This document shows, piece after piece, positions 1-8,130 of a DNA stretch of 64,000 nt. A model generated the notes under the pieces. It made no database searches. It was given only the letters and a program-made list of their open reading frames with translations, and had not been told where the DNA came from. The stretch comes from Roseateles sp. YR242 (GTDB lineage Bacteria; Pseudomonadota; Gammaproteobacteria; Burkholderiales; Burkholderiaceae_C), in NCBI RefSeq assembly GCF_900109745.1, contig NZ_FOAV01000001.1, forward strand, positions 496,001 to 560,000, in the 5' to 3' direction. The number at the start of each line of letters is the position of its first letter. Within the stretch, counting starts at the first letter, position 1. A program made the translations under genes and the position numbers.

Positions 1-413
1 AGATACAGCGTGATGCCGCCAGCTACCGCAGCCGGCTGCATCCACAGGCCGGCGGACGCGCGCTGTTCACGCTGGGGGCGTGGATCGAGGGCGAACTGGT
101 GGGCGCGCTCACCTGTGAGCACGAGGCACGGCAGAAGGTCCGGCATGTGACCCACCTGGTGGGCATGATGGTGGCCGACGCCCATCAAGGCCGTGGCGTC
201 GGCCGCGAGCTGCTGGGCCTGGCGCTGACCATGCTGCGCCGCGAACCGGTGCTGGAAACGGTGACGCTCAGCGTGAGTGCCGGCAACGATGCCGCCATGG
301 CCCTGTACCGACGCTTCGGCTTCAGCCGCTACGGGCATCTCGCCCGCGCCATCCGGCTGAGTGATGGCCGTTATGTCGCCAAGGACCTGATGAGTCTGGA
401 TCTCCGGTCCTGA
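1..413 (+). CDS. GNAT-family N-acetyltransferase, 3' part
   Basis: The reading frame is open from the window edge (first full codon at base 3) to the stop at 411-413, so the start lies outside the window. The visible 136 residues carry the acetyl-CoA binding motif A of GNAT enzymes (VADAHQGRGVGRELL), followed by the usual strand-helix pattern with NDAAMALYRRFGF, which is the motif B region and typical of RimI/ribosomal-alanine-like acetyltransferases. The family transfers acetyl from acetyl-CoA to an amine; the substrate cannot be told from sequence. An internal ATG at 99 would remove the first strands of the fold and is not the real start. The next gene is convergent, 16 bases away. Confidence 0.85.
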   Translation, partial: IQRDAASYRSRLHPQAGGRALFTLGAWIEGELVGALTCEHEARQKVRHVTHLVGMMVADAHQGRGVGRELLGLALTMLRREPVLETVTLSVSAGNDAAMALYRRFGFSRYGHLARAIRLSDGRYVAKDLMSLDLRS

Positions 414-429
414 GCCCGCGCCGGTCTGC

Positions 430-1323
430 TCACGTCGGCAAGGCCTGACAGGCCAGCGCGGGCCGGGCGACCAGATCCAGCTCCACCACCAGGGCGTCCT
501 GAATGGCCAGCAGGCCACCCAGCACGCTAAACGGCTGGATGCCGAAGTCGCTCTGCCGCAGCACCAGGCGCCCGCGCGCCTGCAAGGGCCCGTCCCCCTC
601 GGGTGCAAGCGCCTCCACCGGCAGGTCCAGCAGGCGCTCCTGCCCATGCAGGACCACCTTCAGCCGCAGCACCGGCCGTGGCCATGCGGCCTCGACGGCC
701 ACGGTCGAGGCCTGCACCACCGGGAAGCGGTCCGCCTCCAGCGCCTTGAGCATGTTGGCCCGGGTGCCGGCAATGTCCGCCTCCGACAGCACCTTTGCGA
801 ACTCGCCGCCCATGGCCGTGCGCCACGCTGGCGTGTCCAGCACCAACTGGTCGAGGCGAAAGCCCAGCTCTGCACCAGCCCCCGCCCACCCGTCCTTGGG
901 CAGGTAGACCTGGCCGGCGAGAGGCTGCTCGGCACCGATCACATGGTGATGGCCCAACCCGGCGAGCCGGCCACCGCGAAACACCAGGATGCGCAGCTTG
1001 GACTGCGCCGCGTCGATCCCGTAGAGCCGGCCCTCTCCGCTGTGCTGCTGAGCCAGCCAGGCCGGACAGCGCGAGGCCAGCCCTGGCACCCGGCTTGTGT
1101 TGGTACTCGTGCTTGGGCCTGGGCTTGCGCCCGGACCAGGAACCGAACCCGAGGCCGAGGCGTAGGCCGAGTCCGACCCCACGCGCGAGGCCGGCGCCGA
1201 ACTCAGACTACAGCCGGCCACACCGCCCAGCACCCCCACCGAAACGGCACAGACCCAGGCGCGCCAGGCCCCCCTCCAAGGAGGGGGGATGAATCGTTCA
1301 ACGTCGGACATCCGCCACGGCAT
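430..1323 (-). CDS. YceI-like domain lipoprotein
   Basis: The C-terminal ~190 residues resemble the YceI lipid-binding beta-barrel fold: a GLGHHHVIGA segment near the domain start, an alternating hydrophobic strand pattern, and the typical ending in which a bioactive-looking core is followed by LRQSDFGIQPFSVLGGLLAIQDAL. A hydrophobic stretch ending in the lipobox VAGC, then Ser/Ala/Pro-rich linker, predicts an outer-membrane or periplasmic lipoprotein. YceI proteins bind isoprenoid-type lipids; ligand here unknown. The start is uncertain: ATGs exist at 1365, 1353, 1323 and 1311, none with a good ribosome site. 1323 is chosen as a compromise that leaves a signal of about 37 residues. A 9-bp inverted repeat lies inside the N-terminal coding part. 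Confidence 0.75.
   Translation of the reverse strand: MPWRMSDVERFIPPPWRGAWRAWVCAVSVGVLGGVAGCSLSSAPASRVGSDSAYASASGSVPGPGASPGPSTSTNTSRVPGLASRCPAWLAQQHSGEGRLYGIDAAQSKLRILVFRGGRLAGLGHHHVIGAEQPLAGQVYLPKDGWAGAGAELGFRLDQLVLDTPAWRTAMGGEFAKVLSEADIAGTRANMLKALEADRFPVVQASTVAVEAAWPRPVLRLKVVLHGQERLLDLPVEALAPEGDGPLQARGRLVLRQSDFGIQPFSVLGGLLAIQDALVVELDLVARPALACQALPT
1269..1288. repeat. 9-bp GC-rich inverted repeat
   Basis: The arms CCCCCCTCC (1269-1277) and GGAGGGGGG (1280-1288) are separated by AA. The hairpin falls within the predicted N-terminal part of the YceI-like lipoprotein gene, where it encodes the odd Pro-Pro-Pro-Trp segment before the signal peptide. It may mean the true start is further downstream, or that a small repeat unit has inserted in the leader. 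Confidence 0.6.
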
Positions 1324-1417
1324 AGGGAAAATAGAGAATCCGAAAGTCCGCATTTTGATCGCCATTGCGGAGGGATCGCACTAGCATTGCGGCATCAGGA
1401 TCCCCCGGAGACCCGCC

Positions 1418-1948
1418 ATGGCACGTGAAGCCACTGACCTGATGGCCCAATACGCGGCCTATCACCGCGACCGCCGCAACATCGCCACGCACTTCGTCGG
1501 CATTCCGTTGATCGTGTTTGCGATCGGCGTGCTGCTGGCGCGGGGCCAGATCCACATCGGGGACTGGACCGTGACGCTGGCCTGGGTGGCCTGGGCCGCC
1601 GCTGCCGCCTGGTACCTGACCCGGGGCAACCTGGTGCTGGGGCTGGCGACCGCCGTAGTCAATGCCATCCTCATGGCGCTGGCCCATCCATTGGCGGCGG
1701 GCACCACGGCCAGTTGGCTTGGCTGGGGCCTGGGCAGCTTCATCCTGGGCTGGGTGATCCAGTTCGTCGGACACTATTACGAGGGACGCAAACCCGCCTT
1801 TGTGGACGACATCATCGGCCTGCTGGTGGGGCCGATGTTCGTCGTGGGCGAGGCCCTCTTCGCCTTGGGCTGGGGCCGCGAGCTGCTGGCCGAGATCGAG
1901 CGCCGCGCCGGCCCGACGCACCTGCGGGACCTCACGCACCCCGCCTGA
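1418..1948 (+). CDS. Mpo1-like / DUF962 membrane protein
   Basis: This 176-residue protein has about four to five hydrophobic segments and the hallmark motifs of the DUF962 (YGL010w/Mpo1) family: an N-terminal YHRDRRN...THFVGIP segment (His16, Asn21, His25) and a second QFVGHYYEGRKPAF segment. Yeast Mpo1 is an iron(II)-dependent dioxygenase acting on 2-hydroxy fatty acids in sphingolipid breakdown. Whether the bacterial relatives do the same reaction is not known. Length matches bacterial members. The gene is divergent from the YceI-like lipoprotein gene across about 90 bases, so both promoters probably lie there. Confidence 0.85.
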   Translation: MAREATDLMAQYAAYHRDRRNIATHFVGIPLIVFAIGVLLARGQIHIGDWTVTLAWVAWAAAAAWYLTRGNLVLGLATAVVNAILMALAHPLAAGTTASWLGWGLGSFILGWVIQFVGHYYEGRKPAFVDDIIGLLVGPMFVVGEALFALGWGRELLAEIERRAGPTHLRDLTHPA

Positions 1949-2128
1949 CCCCGTAGTCAGAAGCTCCGCCTGAGGGTCAGGGCCGGGTCTTGCACAGCAG
2001 ATTTGTGCAGTGCAGTAAGGCAGATGAGTGCTTGCACAGGGCCTTGCGCCCGGGCGGCGGTGCGCTTATCTTGGCTGCCAGCGCCTTGTGCGCCGTCACC
2101 ATGCTTCGAAGACACGCCAGGAGGATTC

Positions 2129-2557
2129 ATGAAACCGGTGTCCGAACTGCTGAAGAACCGCGGCCCGAGCGTCTGGCGCATTGCGCCGGAAGCCACCGTG
2201 TTCGACGCATTGCATTTGCTGGCCCAGCATGATGTGGGGGCCTTGCTGGTCATGCAGGAAGACCGGCTGCTGGGGATCTTCTCCGAGCGGGACTACACCC
2301 GCAAGATCGCCCTTCAGGGCCGCGACTCGCGGCACACGGTGGTGAGTGAGGTGATGACGCCCAGTGTGCTGGTGGTCAAACCCACCACCGAGATGCGGGA
2401 CTGCATGAGCCTGATGAGCCAGCGCAAGATCCGCCACCTCCCGGTGGTGGATGGCGAGAAGGTCATCGGCATGCTCTCGATACGCGACCTCATGGACGAC
2501 ATCATCGCGGATGACGAACTGACGATCGCGCAGCTGCAGAGCTACATCTACGGCTGA
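2129..2557 (+). CDS. Tandem CBS-domain protein
   Basis: The 142-residue protein consists almost wholly of two CBS motifs (about residues 8-62 and 73-130). The first ends in GIFSERDYTRKI and the second in GMLSIRDLMDDI, the typical beta-strand/helix ends that contact adenosyl ligands. Stand-alone CBS pairs sense AMP, ATP or SAM and regulate partner proteins; no partner is visible here. The ATG at 2129 is chosen because AGGAGG sits at 2119-2124, an ideal spacing; an upstream in-frame start at 2003 has no such site and encodes Cys/Ala-rich sequence unlike the family. Convergent with the next gene (5-base gap). Confidence 0.92.
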   Translation: MKPVSELLKNRGPSVWRIAPEATVFDALHLLAQHDVGALLVMQEDRLLGIFSERDYTRKIALQGRDSRHTVVSEVMTPSVLVVKPTTEMRDCMSLMSQRKIRHLPVVDGEKVIGMLSIRDLMDDIIADDELTIAQLQSYIYG

Positions 2558-2562
2558 TCCGG

Positions 2563-3684
2563 TCAGCGCACCAGGCGGCCGCCCGAACCCAGGATGGCGA
2601 AGTCCACGTAACGGGACGGCGTCGCGTTCTTGCCGAAGGTCAGGCGATGGCCGCCCACGTCGGTCTCGAAGCCACGTTCCAGCACGTCGGTCAGGTTCTG
2701 CGGCCCGGGAGTCGTGGTGCGCTCCAGCGCCTTCACCAGCGCCTTGGCGGCAATGAAGCCTTCAATCGAACGCGAGGACAGGTCCGGATCATTGGCGTTC
2801 TGGCGCAGGCGTTGGTAGTCACGCACGACTTCGCGGTCCTGGCGGTCGTCGGTGGGCAGCACCAGCGAGAACGCAAAACCACGGGCACGTTCGGCACCCA
2901 GCTTGGCCAGCAGGGCCTGCACGTCGATGATGGACATGCCGTACAGACCGGCGTGGCCGCCGGCTGTCTGATAGCGGTTGGTGAATTCGATGGCGGCGGC
3001 CGTGGTGGCGGCCAGGAAGATCACGTCAGGCGCCTGCTTGACCATCTCGTCCACCGCCTTGCCCACCTCGACGGTGTTGCGCGCGTAGCCGGTCTGGGCC
3101 ACCAGCGTCAGGCCGTGGGCCTTCGCCGAGGCCTGAGCACCCGCCAAGGCATCGCGGCCCAGGCCGTCGTCCTGGTAGACCACGCCGATGCGGGTGCGGC
3201 CCATCTCGGCCAGTTGCTTGAACAGGCGTTCCACTTCCTCGCGGTAGCTGGCCTTGACCGGGTACATGCCGCGCGCGGTGAGGACGCTGTTGGCGCCGGA
3301 GACGGCACCCACCATGGACACGTGGGTCTTTTCCAGCACGCCGTCCTGCTTGAGGGCCTCGAGGTTGGTGGTGCCGACCGTGCCGATCAGGGCCGTCGGA
3401 TTGTCCTGTTCAATGAGTTCCTTGACCAGGCGCACGGTTTCTTCGGGCTTTTGCGCGTCGTCACGGGTGACGAGCTTGATGCGCTGGCCACGGACGCCAC
3501 CGCGTGCGTTGACCTCATCGATCCACAGCTTGGCGCCAGCGCGGATCGCCTTGCCGGTCACGGCCTGCGGGCCGGTGAACGGCGCGACCTGCCCAACAAC
3601 GATATCGGCATAGGCGGCCGGTGCTGCCACCAGGCAAAGAGCGGCGAGCAGACGGCGGGCGCTGCGAGTAAATGCGAGGGTCAT
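2563..3684 (-). CDS. LivK-like ABC transporter substrate-binding protein
   Basis: The 373-residue protein has a cleavable signal peptide (about residues 1-26, ending AYA) followed by a type I periplasmic-binding fold of the branched-chain amino acid receptor family (Peripla_BP_6): IVVGQVAPFTGPQA at the N-terminus, an INEVNARGG-like segment (WIDEVNARGGVRG), and the later GTVGTTN and VVYQDDGLGRDAL segments. These receptors deliver amino acids, amides or aromatic acids to a membrane permease. No permease or ATPase gene is next to it, so it is an orphan receptor, as is common in Burkholderiales. The ligand is unknown. Confidence 0.88.
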   Translation of the reverse strand: MTLAFTRSARRLLAALCLVAAPAAYADIVVGQVAPFTGPQAVTGKAIRAGAKLWIDEVNARGGVRGQRIKLVTRDDAQKPEETVRLVKELIEQDNPTALIGTVGTTNLEALKQDGVLEKTHVSMVGAVSGANSVLTARGMYPVKASYREEVERLFKQLAEMGRTRIGVVYQDDGLGRDALAGAQASAKAHGLTLVAQTGYARNTVEVGKAVDEMVKQAPDVIFLAATTAAAIEFTNRYQTAGGHAGLYGMSIIDVQALLAKLGAERARGFAFSLVLPTDDRQDREVVRDYQRLRQNANDPDLSSRSIEGFIAAKALVKALERTTTPGPQNLTDVLERGFETDVGGHRLTFGKNATPSRYVDFAILGSGGRLVR

Positions 3685-4017
3685 GGTCGGTGCGTAATAC
3701 TTTGCGTCCAGGACCTTTCATTGTCATCAATACGGGGGAGGCCGCTGTGGTGCATGGACGACTCGAAGAGGCTGGTCCCGTGCACGAGTACGCTAAAACG
3801 GGCTTGTTGATGCGCGCTTGACGGAGCGTTTGCAGATGAACACCCCACCCCTGCGGGCCCCGACGGCGCCTAGGTTGGTTTCGGTACCACCGCGGCAGTC
3901 AGGCGGACTGCGTACGCCCGCATACAAATGGCGGGGACAGGTTGCTCACTGTTACCCCTCCCCTTCCCGTTCAGCGCTCCCTGCAGCCCTTCCTCCTGCC
4001 CTTCCTCCAACGTCCCC
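3685..4017. other. Intergenic region, 333 bases, no gene seen
   Basis: No convincing coding sequence is seen. The right half is pyrimidine-rich. On the minus strand it lies downstream of the nitroreductase gene and upstream of the LivK-like receptor gene, so it should hold the receptor promoter. A plus-strand open frame starting at 3818 runs antisense through the nitroreductase gene and looks like a shadow. Confidence 0.6.
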
Positions 4018-4596
4018 TCAACGCTGGGCCGCCACCCAATGCGTCAGGGCTGCTTCGCCCCCGGCCTTGGGCGCGCGGGGTTTGGGCGCCTTCAACGGGG
4101 TGCCGAGGGCGATCCAACCCACCAGGGTTTCGCCCGGCTCGCAGAAAGCGGCGACCAGGCCGGGATCACGGACCTTGGCACCGGAGAGCATCTTCCCGCC
4201 GAAGCCCAGCGCATGTGCGGCATTGAGGAAGTTGGCCAGCGCCCCGCCCAGGGCGACCCACTGCTCGTGGGCGGGCACCTGCGGATGGCCCATGTCCACA
4301 CGGGCCACCACCGCTACCGTCACCGGGGGGCGCAGGGCCCGCTCCTCGTCCAGGGCCACGCCCGCGTCGTCCTTGCCTGCGCGGCGGGCGGCCTCGCCAA
4401 ACAGCCGGGACATGTCCTGGCGTGCGTCGCCACTCACCACCTTGAAACGATAGGGCACCAGCTCACCGTGGTCGGGCGCGTGCAGGGCGGCCTCCAGCAT
4501 CAGCCGAAGTTGCGCCTCGTCCGGCCCGGGTTCGGCGAGGTGTTTGGGGCCGATGGACGCGCGGGTCCGCAGCAGGGTGAGTCCATCCATCGTCAT
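4018..4596 (-). CDS. Nitroreductase family flavoprotein (YdjA-like)
   Basis: This protein of about 192 residues matches small nitroreductase-fold oxidoreductases of the YdjA type: an N-terminal LLRTRASIGPKHL segment (the Arg-x-Ser FMN-phosphate contact is typically RRS/RAS), the APDHGELVPYRF segment, and a central WVALGGALANFLNAAHALGFGGKMLSG helix with a C-terminal GTP-containing strand. The family uses FMN and NAD(P)H to reduce nitro groups or quinones. The start at 4596 is preferred over 4611 because AAGGAG lies about 8 bases before it. It follows the phosphonate-type transporter permease on the same strand. Confidence 0.85.
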   Translation of the reverse strand: MTMDGLTLLRTRASIGPKHLAEPGPDEAQLRLMLEAALHAPDHGELVPYRFKVVSGDARQDMSRLFGEAARRAGKDDAGVALDEERALRPPVTVAVVARVDMGHPQVPAHEQWVALGGALANFLNAAHALGFGGKMLSGAKVRDPGLVAAFCEPGETLVGWIALGTPLKAPKPRAPKAGGEAALTHWVAAQR

Positions 4597-4638
4597 GCCC
4601 AACTCCTTCATGTCTTCAACACTCGCTGCACCCGCTGG

Positions 4639-6273
4639 TCAACGATTCAACTGCCGCCGCGCCGCATATGAACCGGCATCCACCACCATCACCAGCGCCA
4701 GCATGGCCAGCACCACCGTGCCAGTCTCGCGCATCTGGAACAGACCCAGGTGGACGGTGAGCATTTGTCCCAGGCCGCCCGCCCCCACCACCCCCAGCAC
4801 GGTGGCCGCGCGGATGTTGTTCTCCCAGCAGTACAGGGTGTAGCTCAGCAACTGGGGCGCGGCCTGTGGCAGCGTGGCAAACAGAAACACCTGCCAGCGT
4901 GCGGCGCCGGCCCAACGCAGGGCCAGGGCATTCTGGGGCGGCGCATTCTCCAGCGCCTCGGCCATCAGGCGGCCCAGTACGCCCGTGGTATGCAGGGCCA
5001 GGGCCAGCGTGCCGGGCATCGGGCCCAGGCCGGCCGCGATCAGCAGCATCGAGGCCCACACCAGCTCCGGCACGCTGCGCAGGGCATTCAACAGCAGCCG
5101 GGTGAGCAGACGCAGCGCGCCCCTCGGGCGGCTCGCCAGCAAGGCCAGCCCCAGCCCGGCCACCGCAGCCAGGGCGCTGCCCAGGGCGGACATCGCCAGC
5201 GTCTCCAGGGCGCCCTGCCCCACCCGGCGCAGGAACGCCGGGGCCAGTTGTGGAGGAAAGAACTCGGCCAGGAACTGGCCCATCTGCGCCAGGGCGGAGA
5301 AGCTCAGCCACTGCGCCCCATGCATCGGCAGCGTGGCGAAGCTGGCCACGAACATCACACACAGCGCCGCCAGCAGCACCCACAGCCCCAGGCGCGGCGA
5401 CGGGCGGCGATGGCCGCCTTCCTCCTGAGCCCCCCGGCTGGGCCGCAGCCAGGCGCTGACCCGGTCCGCCGCCGCCACCAGGGCCATGAACACCAGCAGC
5501 AGGGTGATGACCTCGTGGCCGGCCAGCATCTTGTTGGCATTGTCCAGTTGCTGGCCGAGGCCTCCGGCGCCCACAAAACCCAGCACCACCGAGGTCCGGA
5601 TGGCGCATTCCCAGCGGTAGACGGTGTAGCTCACCAGTTCATCGGCGCAGCCCGGCAAGGTGCCGAAGAAAAACGCCTGAAGACGGCCGGCGCCATTGCG
5701 CAGCAGCGCCTGGGTGGGTGCGCCGTCTGCGCTTTCCAGAATCTCCGCATAGACCTTCCCCAGCATGCCGCCGTAGGTCAGCGCAATGGCCAGCACACCC
5801 GCACCCGGCCCGAGGCCGATCACCCGCACCAGCATCAGCGCCCACACCATCTCCGGCACCGAACGCAGCACAACCAGCACGGTGCGGATGATGAATCGCA
5901 AGCCGGCCGGCAGCGGCCCCATGCGGCCGGTCAGGGCGGAGACGGACAGGCGGGCGGTGCCCAGCAGGGCCAGGGGGATGGCGATCACCCAGGCCAGTGC
6001 CAGGCCGGCGGAGGCCATGGCCACCGTGCGCCAGGTGTCGCTGGCCACCAGGGTGAGGAACTCGAGATCCAGACGCGGCGTGAGGAACTGCGACAGGAAG
6101 CGGCCGGTGGCCCGCAGGCTGCGGGGCTCCAGCAGTTCCCACAGCCGAAACTCGCACAGCGCCAGCAAGGGCCACAGCACCACGAGCAGGCCGACCACCA
6201 GCGTCACGCGGCGCAGCGCCAGCGGGTCGCGTTGCCAGGGGGGTGGCAAGGCCACGGCGGCCGATGGGTTCAT
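4639..6273 (-). CDS. Phosphonate-type ABC permease, fused double PhnE
   Basis: The 544-residue protein contains two consecutive PhnE-like permease units (about residues 1-265 and 275-544). Each has the same order of membrane helices and the same loop signature: first copy VVLRSVPEMVWALM ... GGMLGKVYAEILES ... SYTVYRWECAIRTSVVLGFVGAGGLGQQL, second copy LRSVPELVWASM ... TGVLGRLMAEALEN ... SYTLYCWENNIRAATVLGVVGAGGLGQML. PhnE normally works as a homodimer or as a pair of genes; here the two are one polypeptide. The ATG at 6273 overlaps the stop of the ATPase gene as TGATG, showing translational coupling. Confidence 0.92.
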   Translation of the reverse strand: MNPSAAVALPPPWQRDPLALRRVTLVVGLLVVLWPLLALCEFRLWELLEPRSLRATGRFLSQFLTPRLDLEFLTLVASDTWRTVAMASAGLALAWVIAIPLALLGTARLSVSALTGRMGPLPAGLRFIIRTVLVVLRSVPEMVWALMLVRVIGLGPGAGVLAIALTYGGMLGKVYAEILESADGAPTQALLRNGAGRLQAFFFGTLPGCADELVSYTVYRWECAIRTSVVLGFVGAGGLGQQLDNANKMLAGHEVITLLLVFMALVAAADRVSAWLRPSRGAQEEGGHRRPSPRLGLWVLLAALCVMFVASFATLPMHGAQWLSFSALAQMGQFLAEFFPPQLAPAFLRRVGQGALETLAMSALGSALAAVAGLGLALLASRPRGALRLLTRLLLNALRSVPELVWASMLLIAAGLGPMPGTLALALHTTGVLGRLMAEALENAPPQNALALRWAGAARWQVFLFATLPQAAPQLLSYTLYCWENNIRAATVLGVVGAGGLGQMLTVHLGLFQMRETGTVVLAMLALVMVVDAGSYAARRQLNR

Positions 6274-7091
6274 CAGCACTGGGTTCCGGGGACAGAATGG
6301 GCGGGCAGTGAATGGGCGGAGACCAGGGGCCGTGCGGCATGGGCCTCATCACCCGCATAAAGTGCGGCAATGGCTTCTTCGTCCAGGCCCTGCGGCGGGC
6401 CGTCGTAGAACAGCCGGCCGTCGCGCAGGGCAATCACGCGTGGGAACAGATGCCTCGCCAATTCCACCTGATGGAGGCTGCACACGAGCGTGTGGCCCCG
6501 GCTGCGGGCCGCCTGTTGCAACACGGACAGGCTGCGCTGCGCGCGTTGCGGGTCCAGCGCCGAGAGCGGTTCGTCCACCAGCCAGAGCGGCGCTTGCGAC
6601 ACCAGGAGCCGGGCCAGTGCCACACGTTGGCGTTCGCCACCGGAGAGTTGATCCACGCGGGACCAGAGGCGGTCGCCCAACTCCAGCGCGGCCAGGGCCT
6701 CATGGGCAAGGTGGGCCTGCGCGGCGGACGGGCTGAAAAGCATGCGCAGGCTGCCGCCCAGGCCTGCACCCGGCAACAGGCCGGCCAGCACGGTGGTGGC
6801 CACGCGTTGGCGCGGGGGGAACGGTGGGTGTTGCGGCGCCAGCATCAGCTGCCGGCGCAGGCGATGGCGCTGGCGGTGCGGCAGCGCCCAGGCGTCCTGG
6901 CCGTCCAGGGTCAATTGGCCGGCGCTGGGGGCCATGGCCAGGGCCAGGGCATGCAGCAAGGAGGTCTTGCCGGCCCCGGAGGGCCCGATCAGGGCGATCT
7001 GCTCACCAGCGTGGATGTTCAGGGACAACGGCTGGATCAGGCATTTGCTGCCGGCATCCAGCCGCAGGCTTTCCAGGGCCAGGCGTGGCAT
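6273..7091 (-). CDS. Phosphonate-type ABC transporter ATP-binding protein (PhnC-like)
   Basis: The 272-residue ATPase has Walker A GPSGAGKTS near residue 36, the ABC signature LSGGERQRVALARLL near residue 147, Walker B LWLVDEPLSALD, and the H-loop CSLHQVELA. The family and the neighbours (PhnD-like receptor upstream, double PhnE permease downstream, all on the minus strand in one operon) assign it to uptake of phosphonate, phosphite or a related oxyanion. The gene is 8 bases from the receptor gene and overlaps the permease gene. No C-P lyase or phosphite dehydrogenase gene is in the window, so the transported compound stays open. Confidence 0.9.
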   Translation of the reverse strand: MPRLALESLRLDAGSKCLIQPLSLNIHAGEQIALIGPSGAGKTSLLHALALAMAPSAGQLTLDGQDAWALPHRQRHRLRRQLMLAPQHPPFPPRQRVATTVLAGLLPGAGLGGSLRMLFSPSAAQAHLAHEALAALELGDRLWSRVDQLSGGERQRVALARLLVSQAPLWLVDEPLSALDPQRAQRSLSVLQQAARSRGHTLVCSLHQVELARHLFPRVIALRDGRLFYDGPPQGLDEEAIAALYAGDEAHAARPLVSAHSLPAHSVPGTQC

Positions 7092-7099
7092 GGAGGGTA

Positions 7100-7975
7100 T
7101 TACTTCAGCAGTCCGGCGTTCTCGGCGGCCGCCTTGATGCCGATGTAGTTCTCCGGCTTGGTCGGGACGAAGCGGGTGGCACGCTGCAGGGCGAGGATTT
7201 CCTTGCCCTCGGGGGTGCTGTCGTTCAGCTTCAGGAACGCCTGCTTGAGCTTCTCCTGGGTGGCGGCCGGCATGTCGGCATGCACGCTCCAGTTGTAGTC
7301 GTAGTAGGGGGGCGTGGTGTAGAAGACGCGGACCTCTTTCGGGTCCACCTTCTTTTCACTCACCAGCTTCTCCCACACGGAGATGTTGAGGGCGCCGGCG
7401 TCCACCTTGCCACCGGCCACGGCGGCGACCGTGGCGTCATGGGCTCCGGAGAAGCTGATGCGCTTCAGGTCAGATTCCGGATTGATTCTGGCGGCGAGCA
7501 GAAAGCTGCGGGGCATCAGGTGGCCGGAGGTGCTGGAGGCGGAGCCGAAGGACAGCGTGTGGCCTTTGAGGTCTTCCAGCTTGTTGATCTTGCTGCCCGC
7601 TTCCGTGATGAACACCGAGCGGAACTTTTCATCTTCCTCGCGCTGCACCAGCGGCACGATTTTTCCGCCTGAGCGCACATTGGCCTGGACAAAGGTGAAG
7701 CCACCGAACCAGGCCAGGTCGACCTTCTTGCTGGCAACAGCTTCCACGGCGGCGGCATAGTCCGTCACGGGTGTCCATTCCACCTTCACGCCGAGTTCCT
7801 TTTCCAGGTACTTGCCCAGCGGAGCGAACTTGCGAGACAGCTCGGTGGGCGACTCATCCGGAATGGCCGTCACCCGCAAGACCGTCTGTGCCTGCACGCC
7901 GGCCAGAGAAACCGCTGCGAACCCCGCCACCGCACAGGCGCGCAGTACCCGCCCCGTGGATTGAATGACCGTCAT
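7100..7975 (-). CDS. PhnD-like phosphate/phosphite/phosphonate receptor
   Basis: The 291-residue protein has a signal peptide (cleavage near residue 30, VQAQ) and a type II binding-protein fold of the PhnD family: LRVTAIPDESPTELSRKFAPLGKYLEKELGVKVEW, DLAWFGGFTFVQA, and SGHLMPRSFLL, in which the Ser/His residues typically coordinate the oxyanion. The start has a strong GAGGAGG site just upstream. It is the first gene of a three-gene importer operon and begins only 26 bases after the 3' end of selC, on the same strand. Confidence 0.92.
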   Translation of the reverse strand: MTVIQSTGRVLRACAVAGFAAVSLAGVQAQTVLRVTAIPDESPTELSRKFAPLGKYLEKELGVKVEWTPVTDYAAAVEAVASKKVDLAWFGGFTFVQANVRSGGKIVPLVQREEDEKFRSVFITEAGSKINKLEDLKGHTLSFGSASSTSGHLMPRSFLLAARINPESDLKRISFSGAHDATVAAVAGGKVDAGALNISVWEKLVSEKKVDPKEVRVFYTTPPYYDYNWSVHADMPAATQEKLKQAFLKLNDSTPEGKEILALQRATRFVPTKPENYIGIKAAAENAGLLK

Positions 7976-8000
7976 ATCGCCTCCTCAACGAAAAATTCGG

Positions 8001-8094
8001 CGGAGGGGCATAGGAGTCGAACCTATCGGGCAACGCATGGCGCCACCACACCAGGTTTGAAGCCTGGCCGATCCACCGGGATCGTTCCCCCTCC
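8001..8094 (-). tRNA. selC: tRNA-Sec (anticodon TCA)
   Basis: The minus strand reads as a selenocysteine tRNA of 94 nt without an encoded CCA. The acceptor GGAGGGG pairs with CCCCTCC and leaves discriminator G. The anticodon stem CAGGC/... surrounds the loop with TCA, which reads UGA. The variable arm is extra long, with a GGTGGCG / CGTTGCC stem and CCATG loop, and the T arm is ATAGG-TTCGACT-CCTAT. The long arm plus TCA anticodon separate it from tRNA-Ser. It lies directly downstream of selB on the same strand and completes a local Sec-decoding set. Confidence 0.96.
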
Positions 8095-8130
8095 GTTGCG
8101 TGCAGCTTCCTCAGGAAAGCTCCGCAGAAC

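Noticed and set aside
2028-2050. Sigma-54-like GC spaced motif upstream of the CBS-domain gene
   Set aside because: TTGCACAGGGCCTTGC lacks the GG of the -24 element and has one base too many between elements.
3818-4453. Plus-strand open frame of 211 codons
   Set aside because: It runs antisense through the nitroreductase gene and its product is Arg/Pro/Ser-rich without any family pattern.
8001-8094. tRNA-Ser misreading of the locus
   Set aside because: The anticodon TCA in the loop, the extra-long variable arm and position after selB support tRNA-Sec.
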